Made by a program: the position numbers and the translations under genes. The notes beneath the pieces are model-generated. The model made no database searches, was not told the origin of the DNA, and saw only the letters and a program-made list of their open reading frames with translations. 41,489 nt of DNA from Sphingobium sp. AP50 (GTDB taxonomy: Bacteria; Pseudomonadota; Alphaproteobacteria; Sphingomonadales; Sphingomonadaceae). Shown in pieces: positions 8,687-17,434 of the stretch; within the stretch, counting starts at the first letter, position 1, and each line of letters opens with the position of its first letter. The stretch is from NCBI RefSeq assembly GCF_900109095.1, contig NZ_FNYZ01000030.1, positions 1 to 41,489 on the forward strand, given 5' to 3'.

Positions 8687-9749
8687 CGATCTTTTCCTTC
8701 ATGTCGATCTGGATGTCAGATTGGGCGCGGGCCTCGATGTCCGCATAATATTCGCTGAGGTCCATCCGGCTGAAGTCGAGCGCCTGGAACTCTTCAGCGG
8801 AAGAGCCGCGGCAATAGGGGTGCTGGGGCGTACCCCAGCCAAAGCTGTTGAAAGCGGCAAGCTGCGGCCGACCCTGCTCCTGGATGATGCGGCCAAGCTT
8901 CGTGTTGAAGCAGCAATGACCGCGCGCCTTCTGGATGCAGATGCCCAGGATCTTCGACGCGCAATAAGTGCCGACCTCATGGCACATGCCCGAGCCCCGC
9001 AACATGCCGGTTTCCATATCCTGTTGGTCGCAGCCCTGGAGCAGCAGCTCGATCATGTAATTGATGGCGAGGCTGATCGCGATCGAGGTGGGATCGATGC
9101 CGACAATGATCGCATTGGCGCCTGCCGAGGCCGCCTCGCTTGCCGTCGCTCCCGCCTTGAAGGCGGTATAGGCCGCTTTCATGCCGGTGAAGACACCCTT
9201 GGCGATCGCGATCTTGGTGGTGATCGAGCTGAACGAACCACCCATCCCGTCCTTGACGATTTTGCCCTTGTCCTTGCAGCAATTCTGGAAGGAGACGCTG
9301 GCGCCGGGAGGCCGGCAACGCAGCGCCCGCCCGCCGAATATCTCGATGGTGCCAAGGCAATTGCCATCGGCATCGACCGGGCCGTCACCCGGCGCGCCGG
9401 GATCGTCGACGACCTCTTCATTTTCGATCGGCGTGGCGGAGGTATCGATGCAGCTATGGGGCGAGCAGGCCGGCACGCCACCAACTGTCGGCGTCTTGCA
9501 GGCAAAAGCTGCGCCAAGTGGGCAGGTATAGCCGCCTTGTGCGTCGGCCACGCAGTCGACTTGGCCGATCGGGCAGAGCGCGCCGCCGTCTGCGGCTGCA
9601 AGGCACTGCGCCATTTCTCCCTCGTCGGCGGCATCGCCATTGCCGTTGAGGTCGGCAGCGCAGAGCTGCGCGGCATGGGCCTGCTGGAACATACTGAGAG
9701 GAACCAGGGCGCAGGCGAGCGCGAGTGCGGGGGCGAGGCGGCGGATCAT
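8658..9749 (-). CDS. traN: TraN C-terminal part as a separate gene
   Basis: A 363-residue Cys-rich exported protein with its own signal peptide (LAPALALACALVPLSMF, cleaved near AHAA). The C-terminal half carries the most conserved part of TraN: HCCFNTKLGRIIQEQGRPQL and later EEFQALDFSRMDLSEYY. A hydrophobic helical segment with IVGIDPTSIAISLAINYMIE lies in the middle. TraN is the outer-membrane mating-pair stabilisation adhesin. The region before the conserved block is short and rich in CxxxxC spacings. Its ATG overlaps the stop of the upstream Cys-rich gene (ATGA), so the two are co-translated halves or two cooperating proteins. Confidence 0.88.
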   Translation of the reverse strand: MIRRLAPALALACALVPLSMFQQAHAAQLCAADLNGNGDAADEGEMAQCLAAADGGALCPIGQVDCVADAQGGYTCPLGAAFACKTPTVGGVPACSPHSCIDTSATPIENEEVVDDPGAPGDGPVDADGNCLGTIEIFGGRALRCRPPGASVSFQNCCKDKGKIVKDGMGGSFSSITTKIAIAKGVFTGMKAAYTAFKAGATASEAASAGANAIIVGIDPTSIAISLAINYMIELLLQGCDQQDMETGMLRGSGMCHEVGTYCASKILGICIQKARGHCCFNTKLGRIIQEQGRPQLAAFNSFGWGTPQHPYCRGSSAEEFQALDFSRMDLSEYYADIEARAQSDIQIDMKEKIDATLSIIHP

Positions 9750-11692
9750 CGCGCCACCGCCGTGCAGGCAAGGTCGGAGCCGGCGAGCCGAACGGTCTGC
9801 ATCATGACCACCGCCTCGGGGAAATCATCGAGGCAGCCGCAGGGTGAGACGATCTCCTCGCCATCGCCCAGCGGGCAGACATTGTCGGCCGAGCAGACAT
9901 GATAGAAGCTGTCCCAGCCGACGGGCACATTCTGCTTTTCCGCCACGGCGCCAGCGGGCGCGACGCCGCTATTGGCGCTGGGCGCGCGGGTCTTGCAGAT
10001 GGACTCGCAGGCCGCGACCGCCGGACGGTCGGGAAGCGCGAAGGCGCGGGTCGACTGGACGAGGGAGCCATCGTTGGCCCGCGTCTGATCGGCGAGCATC
10101 GTCTCGGTCGAATGGTCGATGATGTAGGTTGCGCGGGCAAGATCGGGCTGCACGGTTCCCGATGTATCGACCACGCAGGCATAGCGGCGCGTGCGCAGGA
10201 AGAAGCCGCGGCTATATTGATAGGTGCAGCTGCCGGTGCCGAACAGGCGGGTGAGGGGCAGGGGCTTCAAACCCGTGACGACGCCATTGCGGACGGTCTC
10301 GACGCCATCGACATCTTCCTGGGTCAGGTGGCAGGCGGGATGACCCGCATAGCCTGCGCAGAGGTCGACCAGCCGTTCGCTGACCTCGCAGCTCGTGTCG
10401 ACCTGGATTTCGACGGTGACATAACCCCAATTGCCGCCACCCCCGCCGCGGACCCGCGCGCTGACAGACGTCGCGCCGGACCTGAGCGTGTCGGTAAAAT
10501 CGATGGGCGTGCGGTTATACCAGGGATCATCGCTGATCCGGCAGTCACCCGATGGCAGGCCATCACCCGTCCACAGACGCTTGCCCGCCGAGCCCACGAC
10601 TTGCCCGTTGATCCGCCCCTGAACCCAGTCGTCGGCGCCCATCTCGATAATCCGCGCCGAAACGATCCGGCTGGGCAGCAACGGATTGAAAGTGACGGTA
10701 TAGACGGGCGGATTGCTGTCGCAGCTCCCCGCACCCCTGATCTGGAAGCGGAGGCATCCTGTGCCGCAGCTGCTGGTGGATGTAATCGACCCGCTGGCGG
10801 AGACGATATCGGAAAAGTCCCAGGCCTTGACCGCAATCTCGCGCTCGATCGTGCAGGACCGTGTTTCCTCCGCCTTGCCATTGCCTGCCGGCGAGGCCGC
10901 AAGCGCTGTAAAGACAGAATTTGTCTGCGAGGCGGCATAGGCGTCGCCGCTGATCGCCGTCGGGTTGGCGCGATAGCTCGTCGCGGACACCGAAGGCGAG
11001 GACGAGCAGGCGGTCGTCTGCGCGCCGACATAGCGGATGACCGGGCCGTCGATACTGGCCTGCGCCACCGCGGTCCGGGGATCGGCGGTCGTCAGCGCGC
11101 CGATGACCCCGCCACCCAGGTCCTTCAGAACTGAGGGCAGATTGCCCGCGACCAGGTTGGCACCGCAGCTTGCATTGACGCAATAGCATCCGGCGAGGTC
11201 CGGCAGATCGACCTCGCTGAGCTTGAGGTCGCCGCTACCGCCGACATCCCATTTGAAACTCTGGCACTGGTTCCAGCTTCCCGGCGAACAGGAGATAACG
11301 CCGTTGGCGCAGATTCCCGATACCGGAACCGGGAGGGCCAGGACCTGGTCAAAGGCGCCGTCGAGATTCTTGTCGCGGGAAATGGAGAGATGGGTGATGT
11401 CGCCGGTCGCGCCCGACTGGACCAGCATTTCCAGCATGGTGGCGCTCTTTTGGCAGGCGAGATTGGGCGTGAAGCTGCGGCTGTTGTCGACCGTGCTGAC
11501 GGGTTGGTTGCCGAGGCCCGGCGTCAGATAATTGTTGCTGATCGCATCGCTGTCGCCGGATTTGGCCCGCGAGGCCGCCGCTGCTGCCCGCGCTCTCGCG
11601 TCCATATCCTGCGCGAAGGCCGGCTGCGCCAACGCGGTCTGTGCGACCAGCAGGTAGAGGCCGGCCATGCTGGCGGAGAGATGGAGTCTCAC
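9746..11692 (-). CDS. TraN-like Cys-rich exported protein, N-terminal partner
   Basis: About 648 residues, starting at a GTG with GAGGG 7 nt upstream. The signal peptide runs to ALAQPAFAQ. The mature protein contains many cysteines and beta-rich stretches, for example CYCVNASCG, a central region with GDGLPSGDCRISDDPWYN, and a C-terminal CESICKTR and CSADNVCPLGDGEEIVSPCGC. This resembles the variable, recipient-contacting part of TraN proteins, and the conserved C-terminal TraN block is encoded by the next gene. The GTG overlaps the stop of the preceding 124-codon gene (GTGA), and the stop overlaps the next ATG. Taken together the two genes are the size of a large TraN. Confidence 0.85.
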   Translation of the reverse strand: MRLHLSASMAGLYLLVAQTALAQPAFAQDMDARARAAAAASRAKSGDSDAISNNYLTPGLGNQPVSTVDNSRSFTPNLACQKSATMLEMLVQSGATGDITHLSISRDKNLDGAFDQVLALPVPVSGICANGVISCSPGSWNQCQSFKWDVGGSGDLKLSEVDLPDLAGCYCVNASCGANLVAGNLPSVLKDLGGGVIGALTTADPRTAVAQASIDGPVIRYVGAQTTACSSSPSVSATSYRANPTAISGDAYAASQTNSVFTALAASPAGNGKAEETRSCTIEREIAVKAWDFSDIVSASGSITSTSSCGTGCLRFQIRGAGSCDSNPPVYTVTFNPLLPSRIVSARIIEMGADDWVQGRINGQVVGSAGKRLWTGDGLPSGDCRISDDPWYNRTPIDFTDTLRSGATSVSARVRGGGGGNWGYVTVEIQVDTSCEVSERLVDLCAGYAGHPACHLTQEDVDGVETVRNGVVTGLKPLPLTRLFGTGSCTYQYSRGFFLRTRRYACVVDTSGTVQPDLARATYIIDHSTETMLADQTRANDGSLVQSTRAFALPDRPAVAACESICKTRAPSANSGVAPAGAVAEKQNVPVGWDSFYHVCSADNVCPLGDGEEIVSPCGCLDDFPEAVVMMQTVRLAGSDLACTAVAR

Positions 11693-12063
11693 GACTGGCC
11701 CTCGCCTCTGCCGGCGCCAGCCACCTTGCGCAGGCGAAACAGGGGGCAAAGTGCGGCAACGCCGGGAGGCGCCGACAGACAGAGAAACGCGGCCCGTCCA
11801 TCCACTATGGTCAGCACGGCCGAAGCGAACAGGGCTTCAGGCAGAGGGGGGGAGCCTCGCTCGCCGGGGGTATATCCGGCCGTGCCGACCTTCCTCTCCT
11901 GCGGTTGCAAAGCCGCAGAAGAAGAAACCGGGAATGGAGCGGCGCCGGATGGCGCCGGCGCCGCTCCGCCCGCGCAGCGCCCGGCCGGGCCGACTTGGCC
12001 TTGGCGGGCAGACCGGGCAGGGAGCCGGGTCGCTGTGGGGCTTGGGGGAGGGGATTTGCTCAT
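11689..12063 (-). CDS. Unknown 124-residue protein between traU and traN
   Basis: The open frame fits exactly between traU and the traN-like gene, with a 4-nt ATGA overlap at its start and a GTGA overlap at its end. That arrangement suggests a real, coupled gene. The N-terminal two thirds is low-complexity, rich in Pro, Ala, Ser and Arg. The last third has a moderately hydrophobic stretch including LFASAVLTIVDGRAAFLCL that might be a membrane segment. I do not recognise a family. The composition is like that of a frame forced by high GC, so it may instead be a spacer whose frame stays open by chance. Confidence 0.5.
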   Translation of the reverse strand: MSKSPPPSPTATRLPARSARQGQVGPAGRCAGGAAPAPSGAAPFPVSSSAALQPQERKVGTAGYTPGERGSPPLPEALFASAVLTIVDGRAAFLCLSAPPGVAALCPLFRLRKVAGAGRGEGQS

Positions 12064-13073
12064 GGGGTCGAGACCCCCGCGCAGCAGATCACCTTTTCAA
12101 AGGACATGAACTGGGCGTTGTCCTTGCCCGGCGCATGTTTGGCCGAGGACCAGAGCGCGCCGGGACGGCCGATATTGACACATTTGCCGCCCTTGACCGG
12201 CTCCATGATCTGGAGCTTGTAGCGGCTCTTGGTCCAGATCGGCTGGGGCTTGAACGAACAGCCGTCAGCCGAGCTGATGGTGAGCGCGCCAAGCCGCCCC
12301 ATCATGAAGGTGCCGCGCGCCGCAAGGCCCGCCCAAGCCTCGACGCTGTCGCCAAAATGGATGTCGCCCGCCACCGGATAGGTCGCGCCCCAGCTTCCCA
12401 TGCACCAGAAGAGCGGATCGATGACCTTGCCCGCTGCCGCCGCGGCGCTATCGGCCGTGCAGGCAAGACCAGCGGCGGGATTGCCGAACAGGATCCCTTC
12501 GGGCTGGATGATCGCGCCCAATGTCCCGGATTGCCAGGTTGGCAGGACTTCGGTGATCATCGCGACGTCGAAGCCATCGTCCTCGACGCAGGGGAGGTCG
12601 GTGAACATGTCGAGCATCTTCCAGACCGGCGAGATGTAGTAATGCATCTGCGCAAACAGCTTCTGGCTGTTGGTGCCGTCGGCGATTCCGGACTGACTGC
12701 CCTGAAGCCGGCCGCCGGTGGGGAGGAGATCGGCGCCGAGCGCCATCATGCAACCCGGCTCGGTGACGACATCGATCATCCGGTTGGGCGACCAGAAGCT
12801 CACCTTCACGCCGAACCAGAAGGTCGCGCCCTTGCGGCAGGCGCATAAGGGTTTGGAAGCGGACTGGGCGTCGAGCGCCTTGTCGAGCTTGTCGAAACTC
12901 CCCACCCGCACGCCGCCGATCGTGATCGGAAAGATGCAGGTCCAGCGCACCTTGGTCAGCGGATTGAAGATGGTCCTCGCCTCGCATTTGGAGGCGTAGG
13001 CTGGCGCGGAGGCACCGCCGGTAGCCAGCACCAATGCAAGCGGCGCCATGCGCGTGAGGAGCTTCCGCTTCAT
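12060..13073 (-). CDS. traU: TraU, F-type conjugal DNA transfer protein
   Basis: A 337-residue exported protein. The signal peptide MKRKLLTRMAPLALVLATGG is followed by Cys-rich TraU sequence: CEARTIFNPLTKVRWTCIFP, GGVRVG, and further on PLFWCMGSWGATYP and ending FEKVICCAGV. TraU acts in the periplasm or outer membrane with TraW, TrbC and TraN and is needed for DNA transfer more than for pilus outgrowth. Length matches F TraU (330 aa). Its ATG overlaps the traW stop (ATGA), and its stop overlaps the start of the 124-codon gene. Confidence 0.96.
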   Translation of the reverse strand: MKRKLLTRMAPLALVLATGGASAPAYASKCEARTIFNPLTKVRWTCIFPITIGGVRVGSFDKLDKALDAQSASKPLCACRKGATFWFGVKVSFWSPNRMIDVVTEPGCMMALGADLLPTGGRLQGSQSGIADGTNSQKLFAQMHYYISPVWKMLDMFTDLPCVEDDGFDVAMITEVLPTWQSGTLGAIIQPEGILFGNPAAGLACTADSAAAAAGKVIDPLFWCMGSWGATYPVAGDIHFGDSVEAWAGLAARGTFMMGRLGALTISSADGCSFKPQPIWTKSRYKLQIMEPVKGGKCVNIGRPGALWSSAKHAPGKDNAQFMSFEKVICCAGVSTP

Positions 13074-13702
13074 GGCCGCGCGCTCCCGCTCGCTGCGCGA
13101 AGCGGCGCATATTCGGTGAGCATGAGCTTTTTGCCCTGCTGCGCGACGATCACCGGCGCGACAGTGAGGCCCAGCCGTTCCTTGATCCGTTCTTCCAGGA
13201 TGAAGAGCGGACGGCCGGTGCGTTCGGAGAGGTCGAGCGCATCGCCCGCGGTCAGCAAGATGAAATCCGTGAACCGCGCCTGCTTCAAAGCCCAGCCCAG
13301 ATCGCGCGGGTGGATGATGACGAGGCGCTGGGGCAACGACACATAGTCGAGCGGGTTGAAGGTGAAGCCCTTGGGGTAAAGCAGTCGGCCATCGGGCAGA
13401 CGGATATCCTGCTCCACCGTATAGAAGGGGACAAGGCTGCGGACCCGGTCCACCTTTGCAACCCCAAGCTGTGCCGCGTGCATCGCCGACCAGCTCGAAC
13501 GGGGGCCTAGCCGGGAGGCAAAGCTGGGCGCCCTGGCAGCGCGGTCCTCGATCTCGGTCATAGCATCGGGCTCGGCGATCGACCAGGTCCGCCCGATGGT
13601 GGAGGTCGCCGCCCGCGCGGGGTTCCCGCAGGCAAGGCTCAGCATCAGCGCGCCGATCAGGGCGTGGCGGGCGCGATCGGGAAAGCGCTCATCAGCGATC
13701 AT
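13070..13702 (-). CDS. traW: TraW, F-type pilus assembly protein
   Basis: About 210 residues with a signal peptide cleaved near ARAA. The conserved TraW features are the GRTWSIAEPDAM start of the mature protein, the RLPDGRLLYPKGFTFNPLDY block and the late HPRDLGWALKQ segment. TraW is a periplasmic assembly factor that works with TrbC, TraU, TraF and TraH. The start at 13702 is preferred over an in-frame ATG at 13732 because GGAGG lies 7 nt before it and the signal peptide then has normal length. It overlaps the preceding 78-residue gene by 11 bp and traU by 4 bp. Confidence 0.93.
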   Translation of the reverse strand: MIADERFPDRARHALIGALMLSLACGNPARAATSTIGRTWSIAEPDAMTEIEDRAARAPSFASRLGPRSSWSAMHAAQLGVAKVDRVRSLVPFYTVEQDIRLPDGRLLYPKGFTFNPLDYVSLPQRLVIIHPRDLGWALKQARFTDFILLTAGDALDLSERTGRPLFILEERIKERLGLTVAPVIVAQQGKKLMLTEYAPLRAASGSARP

Positions 13703-13928
13703 GGCGCCGCCTCCACCAGGGTTTGCCTTCATCGCTCTCGCCGCGGACCGCAGCGATGAGCGCTGCGGTGCCCAATATCCAGGTCGCGAGCAGAAAGACC
13801 TGCAGCGCGGAGGGCAGCGCGTCCGACGCTTCGTAGAGCAGGAGGGACTGGACGAGCAGTATGAGCTGGGTTCCTACCAGGAGCCGGATGGGCCCGGGCG
13901 CGGGGCGCCGGGAGAGGATGCCGCTCAT
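13692..13928 (-). CDS. Small two-helix membrane protein (78 aa) in the tra operon
   Basis: The frame starts with an ATGA overlap with the upstream 108-residue gene and ends 11 bp inside traW, so it is translationally linked on both sides. Two hydrophobic helices are visible, LLVGTQLILLVQSLLLY and VFLLATWILGTAALIA, followed by a charged tail ending WWRRRHDR. No catalytic motif is present. I do not recognise the family. It lies, with its neighbour, where F has the small inner-membrane protein TrbI (between traC and traW), but there is no sequence basis for that name. Confidence 0.72.
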   Translation of the reverse strand: MSGILSRRPAPGPIRLLVGTQLILLVQSLLLYEASDALPSALQVFLLATWILGTAALIAAVRGESDEGKPWWRRRHDR

Positions 13929-14251
13929 CGCGCGCGCCACCATGTGCGCAGGCGCAGGAGGCCCTTGTCGATCGCGCCAGTGAGGCCGATGAGGAGGATG
14001 CCGCTCGCAAAGCAGCCGGCGGCGACCATCACGGCGGCTCGCAGGACGAGGAAGGGAGGCTTGCCGAGCGCAAGGCCCGCGGCGCCCACAAGCAGGCCCA
14101 TCATCAGCGTTTCGATCGTGACGAGGCGGAAGCGCCAATAGAGCGCCTGTGCCTCGGCCTTGGCCGCTGCGCGTCTCTCGATGAAGGCTTCGAGCGTGGG
14201 ATCGGGCGCGAATTCGAAGCGGGGCTGGTTCTGGTCGGGAGGCGTGCGCAT
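13925..14251 (-). CDS. Small membrane protein (108 aa) between traC and traW
   Basis: The ATG shares one base with the traC stop (TGATG) and the gene ends in an ATGA overlap with the next small gene. A polar N-terminus with a likely amphipathic helix (ERRAAAKAEAQALYWRFRL) precedes two hydrophobic helices around residues 48-65 and 70-90. The sequence ends in a positively charged tail. It occupies the position of F trbI and has a comparable size, so an inner-membrane role in pilus outgrowth or retraction is possible by position only. No family recognised with confidence. Confidence 0.72.
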   Translation of the reverse strand: MRTPPDQNQPRFEFAPDPTLEAFIERRAAAKAEAQALYWRFRLVTIETLMMGLLVGAAGLALGKPPFLVLRAAVMVAAGCFASGILLIGLTGAIDKGLLRLRTWWRAR

Positions 14252-16770
14252 CACAGCAGCTCCCCGCTTGAGCCGGAGCCAAGGATTTCGCTAGGATCGA
14301 CGCCGGCCAGATCGCAGACCGCTTCGAGTGGCGACATGCCCCTGCGCAGTCGCGCCTCGAAGGCGGCGACCTCCTGCGGCGCGCTGGTGTTGATCCAGTA
14401 GGAGAAGGGATCGACGACGAGGCGTGCGATGCCCAGACCAAGCGGTGAGTCGATGAAGACTTCCGAATAATGGGGCTTGTTGTTACGGACCGATTTCAGG
14501 AGATCGAGGACGAAGCCCGAATAATCGAGGATCTTGTTCTCGACGGCCCGGTCATAGGTTGATCCTTGAAGCAGGAAGCGGGTAGCGGCATTTTCGAGGA
14601 TTACCTGTCCCGTGCCGCCGAACAGCAGCAGGTCGTTCATCGACTGAAGGACGACGCCGAAACTCCCCTGATATTTGCGCGCGCGCCTGTAGCCCTGGCC
14701 GAACACCTCGGCGAGGCGGGAGAGATCCTGGCCGTCGGTCCTCGTCATGAACTGGGCGGCCTCATCGCACAGGACAAAGCGGGGCCGGTCGCGTGCGGAA
14801 AGATAAAGCTCCTGGGTGACCGCGTTCACCACCACCATCACGATCACATTGAAGAGGTCGGGCATGGCCTTGAGGCGCTCAAGCTCGAGCACGACGAACT
14901 CGTCGGCGGAAATGTCGAAGGTCGAGGGGCCGTTGAAATAATGGCCATAGGCGCCTGAACTGGCAAAATCGCGAAGATTAAAGGCGAGTTCGCGGGCGGC
15001 TGGGATCAGATGATCGACCTTGTCGAGGTCGCTGGTGGCATAAGCGGGATAGGCGCCAAGCCAATCGCGCACCGCGTCGATCCCGGCTTCCGCCCGCCCG
15101 CTGTCGATCGTCCACTGCACCGCGGACTTCAGCAGGTTCCATTCGGACGTGCTGACGCCCTTGCGGGTCGCGGCATTGGCCATTTCCGCGACGATGGCGA
15201 CCGCCATGGAGATGGCCGACTGCCGATCGTCGCCGTCGAGCGCGAAGCCCATGTCGAAGGGGTTGAGGACGAAATGCTCCTCGCCAATGTCGATGTAGCG
15301 GCCCGAGCAGAGCGTGCAGAGCTTGGCATAGCTGCCGCCGATATCGATGATGCGGATGAGCGCGCCTTGCGCATAATATTGTTGGCATAGGTTATTGAGG
15401 AGGAAGCTTTTGCCAGCGCCGCTCTCGGCCGAGACGATGAAATTATAATTGTTGATGCGCGGATCGAAGAGATCGAGCGTGATGAGCTGGCCCTTGCGCC
15501 CGGCATAGAGCAGGGCAGGGCGGCCGCCGCCGCGAAAGTCGGTCTGGACAGGTGCCAGTAGCGCTGCGGCCTTTGCTGGCATGGGGAGGTCGCGCTCCAG
15601 CATCCGCAATGTCCGCCGGTCAGGATAGAAGCCGAAGGGCAGGGCCATCGGCAGCAGGACTGGGTTGAGATAGCTTTCCTCCTGCATCATCCAGGGGAGC
15701 GGTTCGCTTTCCCAGAGGCGCTTGGCGCGCGCCGCCATCTCGCGGGCCTGCGCACTGTCGCGGCCGAACACCCAGATGACCGGGATCACCGAGACGAAGC
15801 GGCTGTTGCCCGCTTCGTCGAGGACCCAGCCGATCTCCTCGATCTGCTTGCCGACCTCGACCGCGAAACTGCCAGCGGCCTTTTGCGCGGAGAGGATCTG
15901 CGCGCGCTTGTGGATTTCGAAGCTCGAATGATCGAAGAGGATGTTGAGCGTGTAGAGGAAGGGGCCGCCAATCTGGTCGCTATCCTCCGAAGCGCCGCGC
16001 ATGCCGCCCAGCAGCCGGTTGCAGCGTTCGGCCGTGACCCGCCGCGCCGGGGACTTGGGGGTAAGGCAGCGCGCGACCTGTTTGCCGAGGAACAGTTCGG
16101 GGCCATCGAAGACGAGATCGGGGCCGGCATCGATCAACTGCTTGCGCACCGGGCGCGCGGGCATGTCCTCGCTGCCTTGGGCGAAAACCCCCGGTGCAGC
16201 AGAGAACACGCCGTTGAAAATGCGGCGATAGAAGGTGACCAGGGCCTCGGGCGCGAGGCGGGCGATGCCGAGCTTGGAGAGCTGCTCTTCGATCTGGCGC
16301 CGCAGGTCGGCCCCAAGCGGTTTGCGCGTCTTGATCGAGAGGAGCAGCCGGAAATTGCGCAGCGGAATGCCGTGCAGGGCATCGAGGCCCTTCGTCCCTT
16401 CGCGCAGATAATCGCGGGTGCGGCGCGCCGAGGCCTGAATCAACGGATCGGGCCGGGATTTGAGATCCAGGAAGGCGTCGAGCGCATCGTCGATCAGTGG
16501 GTCGGCAAAGCAGTGGAGCTGGACAACGGTGCCCGCCGCGAAATGGATATTAAGGAGGCCGAGCAGCGCCTGATGGACATGGGCGAAGAGATAGGCACTG
16601 GGCACGAGTTCCCAGGCCTGGCCCCAGCCATCGTCGATGCAGAGGAAGGCTTCCTCCTCCGCGACCCAGGCGACCATCGGCAGAAAGTCGGAATAGGCAT
16701 CGCGCGAAACGCTCTGGCGCAGCCGCTCGAACGTCATGCCGCCGCCATGACGGGTGCCGGGCGCCTTCAT
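14251..16770 (-). CDS. traC: TraC, F-type pilus assembly ATPase (VirB4 family)
   Basis: An 839-residue cytoplasmic ATPase that drives pilin export and pilus assembly at the inner membrane. Residues 1-410 form the N-terminal TraC domain. The Walker A motif AESGAGKSFLL is at about 448-458, and RPRFVLCDEAAQFM is the Walker B region with the DE pair. Downstream, FGVVLQSMNDLL and ILENAATRFLLQG match the conserved C-terminal blocks of VirB4 proteins. The start at 16770 is chosen because its ATG overlaps the traV stop (ATGA); an open frame extends further upstream but runs into traV. Length matches F TraC (875 aa). Confidence 0.97.
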   Translation of the reverse strand: MKAPGTRHGGGMTFERLRQSVSRDAYSDFLPMVAWVAEEEAFLCIDDGWGQAWELVPSAYLFAHVHQALLGLLNIHFAAGTVVQLHCFADPLIDDALDAFLDLKSRPDPLIQASARRTRDYLREGTKGLDALHGIPLRNFRLLLSIKTRKPLGADLRRQIEEQLSKLGIARLAPEALVTFYRRIFNGVFSAAPGVFAQGSEDMPARPVRKQLIDAGPDLVFDGPELFLGKQVARCLTPKSPARRVTAERCNRLLGGMRGASEDSDQIGGPFLYTLNILFDHSSFEIHKRAQILSAQKAAGSFAVEVGKQIEEIGWVLDEAGNSRFVSVIPVIWVFGRDSAQAREMAARAKRLWESEPLPWMMQEESYLNPVLLPMALPFGFYPDRRTLRMLERDLPMPAKAAALLAPVQTDFRGGGRPALLYAGRKGQLITLDLFDPRINNYNFIVSAESGAGKSFLLNNLCQQYYAQGALIRIIDIGGSYAKLCTLCSGRYIDIGEEHFVLNPFDMGFALDGDDRQSAISMAVAIVAEMANAATRKGVSTSEWNLLKSAVQWTIDSGRAEAGIDAVRDWLGAYPAYATSDLDKVDHLIPAARELAFNLRDFASSGAYGHYFNGPSTFDISADEFVVLELERLKAMPDLFNVIVMVVVNAVTQELYLSARDRPRFVLCDEAAQFMTRTDGQDLSRLAEVFGQGYRRARKYQGSFGVVLQSMNDLLLFGGTGQVILENAATRFLLQGSTYDRAVENKILDYSGFVLDLLKSVRNNKPHYSEVFIDSPLGLGIARLVVDPFSYWINTSAPQEVAAFEARLRRGMSPLEAVCDLAGVDPSEILGSGSSGELL

Positions 16771-17402
16771 TGCCCCTGCTCTCGCGGCTGTTCCTGCGGT
16801 GGAGCGGGAAGGTCGCTCGTCTCCATTGGCACGGGCTTGGCCTTCACCTGCTCGAGGACTGGCACACGGCTCGCCGGATTGACGGGGCTCACCAGATAGT
16901 CGCCGACCACCCATACGGGCTTGTCGAGGATCGAATAGACATAGCGCGGCATGTAGAGCCGGTCGGGCCGTTCACGGTCGGCATAAGGAAGGATGAGCGT
17001 GCGGATCGTACGGCCCGGCCGCAGCATCGGCGTCACCGGCGCCTCGACCAGCCCTTGAAGCTCGCGATAGACGCTCATCCGATAGCCAAGATAGGGCGTG
17101 GCGGCCTTGCCCCTGGCGCGTCCCGTCGATCCGGGCGAGGTGGCGACGGCGCTGCCTTTCAGCATCTTCCTGTCGTTCGTGACTTTGGGATCGGATCGCG
17201 AGGCGGCGCCGGCGACCGCATCCTCATAGGCGCGCTCGGGGTGGATGCACTGGCCATGGTCGCTATTCTTGCAGCTGAACTTTTCAGGATAGGGCGACAT
17301 GACCGAGCCGATGGCGGTGCAGGCGGGAAGGCTGGCCAGCATCAGCAGCGGAGTGCCTGCGCGGTGTATCACCGAAGCTGCCAGGAAAGAGCGGAGCGGC
17401 AT
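16767..17402 (-). CDS. traV: TraV, outer-membrane lipoprotein of the F-type secretion channel
   Basis: About 211 residues. The signal sequence ends in a lipobox, LPAC (cysteine near residue 28), and the mature part starts TAIGSVMSPYPEKFSC. Cysteines at FSCKNSDHGQCIHPE are typical of TraV. The C-terminal part is proline-rich. TraV anchors TraK and TraB to the outer membrane to form the core channel. GGAG stands 8 nt before the ATG at 17402; an upstream in-frame start at 17435 would overlap the traB stop and leave a poor signal peptide. ATGA overlap with traC. Confidence 0.93.
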   Translation of the reverse strand: MPLRSFLAASVIHRAGTPLLMLASLPACTAIGSVMSPYPEKFSCKNSDHGQCIHPERAYEDAVAGAASRSDPKVTNDRKMLKGSAVATSPGSTGRARGKAATPYLGYRMSVYRELQGLVEAPVTPMLRPGRTIRTLILPYADRERPDRLYMPRYVYSILDKPVWVVGDYLVSPVNPASRVPVLEQVKAKPVPMETSDLPAPPQEQPREQGQ

Positions 17403-17434
17403 GGGCGTGTCTCCTTGTTTGAGGCGCGGGCGCA

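Noticed and set aside
8409..12848. Long plus-strand frames opposite trbC, traN and traU
   Set aside because: They are shadows of high-GC tra genes with atypical composition and no start signals.
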